Positions 35,667-35,694 of a stretch of DNA of 35,694 bases are shown piece after piece (position 1 is the stretch's first letter; the number at the start of each line of letters is the position of its first letter). Location of the stretch: assembly GCF_002844575.1 (NCBI RefSeq), contig NZ_PIQO01000027.1, positions 1 through 35,694 of the forward strand, in the 5' to 3' direction. Under the pieces are notes generated by a model. That model made no database searches and had not been told where the DNA came from. It was given only the letters and a program-made list of their open reading frames with translations. The position numbers and the translations under genes are program-made. Source of the DNA: Heyndrickxia camelliae. Lineage in GTDB: Bacteria > Bacillota > Bacilli > Bacillales > Bacillaceae_C.

Positions 35667-35694
35667 ATATAATCAGTTTTTCTCCAATATGATT

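Noticed and set aside
1-35694. CRISPR arrays, insertion sequences and rRNA genes
   Set aside because: No regularly spaced repeats, no transposase frame and no rRNA sequence were seen anywhere in the window.

Overview
The window looks like a chromosomal segment of a low-GC, endospore-forming Bacillaceae. On the minus strand it carries, from right to left, ysoA-like, tig, clpX, lonB, lonA, ysxC, hemAXCDBL, spoVID, ysxE, valS, folC, comC, spoIIB, maf and radC, which is the gene order known from Bacillus subtilis. Spore genes (spoVID, spoIIB, ysxE) and a prepilin peptidase (comC) support a spore-forming, potentially competent Bacillus relative. The species cannot be fixed from the sequence alone.

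Left end (1 to about 3,765): one end of a prophage or related integrative element. It has a divergent control region with a LexA-type repressor on plus and a Cro-like HTH protein plus a Rha/KilAC antirepressor on minus. Small early phage genes lie to the left, one of which looks frameshifted. A large serine recombinase lies at the extreme edge. Four copies of a 15-bp operator lie in the spacers of three predicted promoters or between them. The element interrupts radC: only the first 125 codons remain in the window, the reading frame ends at the junction, and the catalytic JAMM domain is missing.

Core region (3,766 to about 32,830): housekeeping and sporulation genes. The six hem genes form a tight operon for glutamyl-tRNA to uroporphyrinogen-III chemistry, with 4-bp overlaps or directly abutting codons at several joints. 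valS has a T-box leader with a valine GUC specifier. A membrane-bound GAF-GGDEF diguanylate cyclase sits between folC and comC, where B. subtilis has none. Two nearly identical ~137-bp palindromic repeats of the GGCTGGGAC type lie in opposite orientations after hemL and between a DUF5668-like gene and ysxC. They abut stop codons and probably act as terminators. Protein quality control is dense here: ClpX, LonA, LonB and trigger factor.

Right end (about 32,830 to 35,694): a gene-poor, decayed stretch ending at a tRNA-Arg(UCU) gene. It holds broken ORF pieces, two tiny membrane-peptide genes (one frameshifted), and one intact lysin-like gene (DUF1906 glycoside-hydrolase-like domain with two LysM domains). 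A degenerate 17-bp direct repeat of the tRNA 3' end lies 2.7 kb away. I read this as the remnant of an element once integrated at the tRNA.
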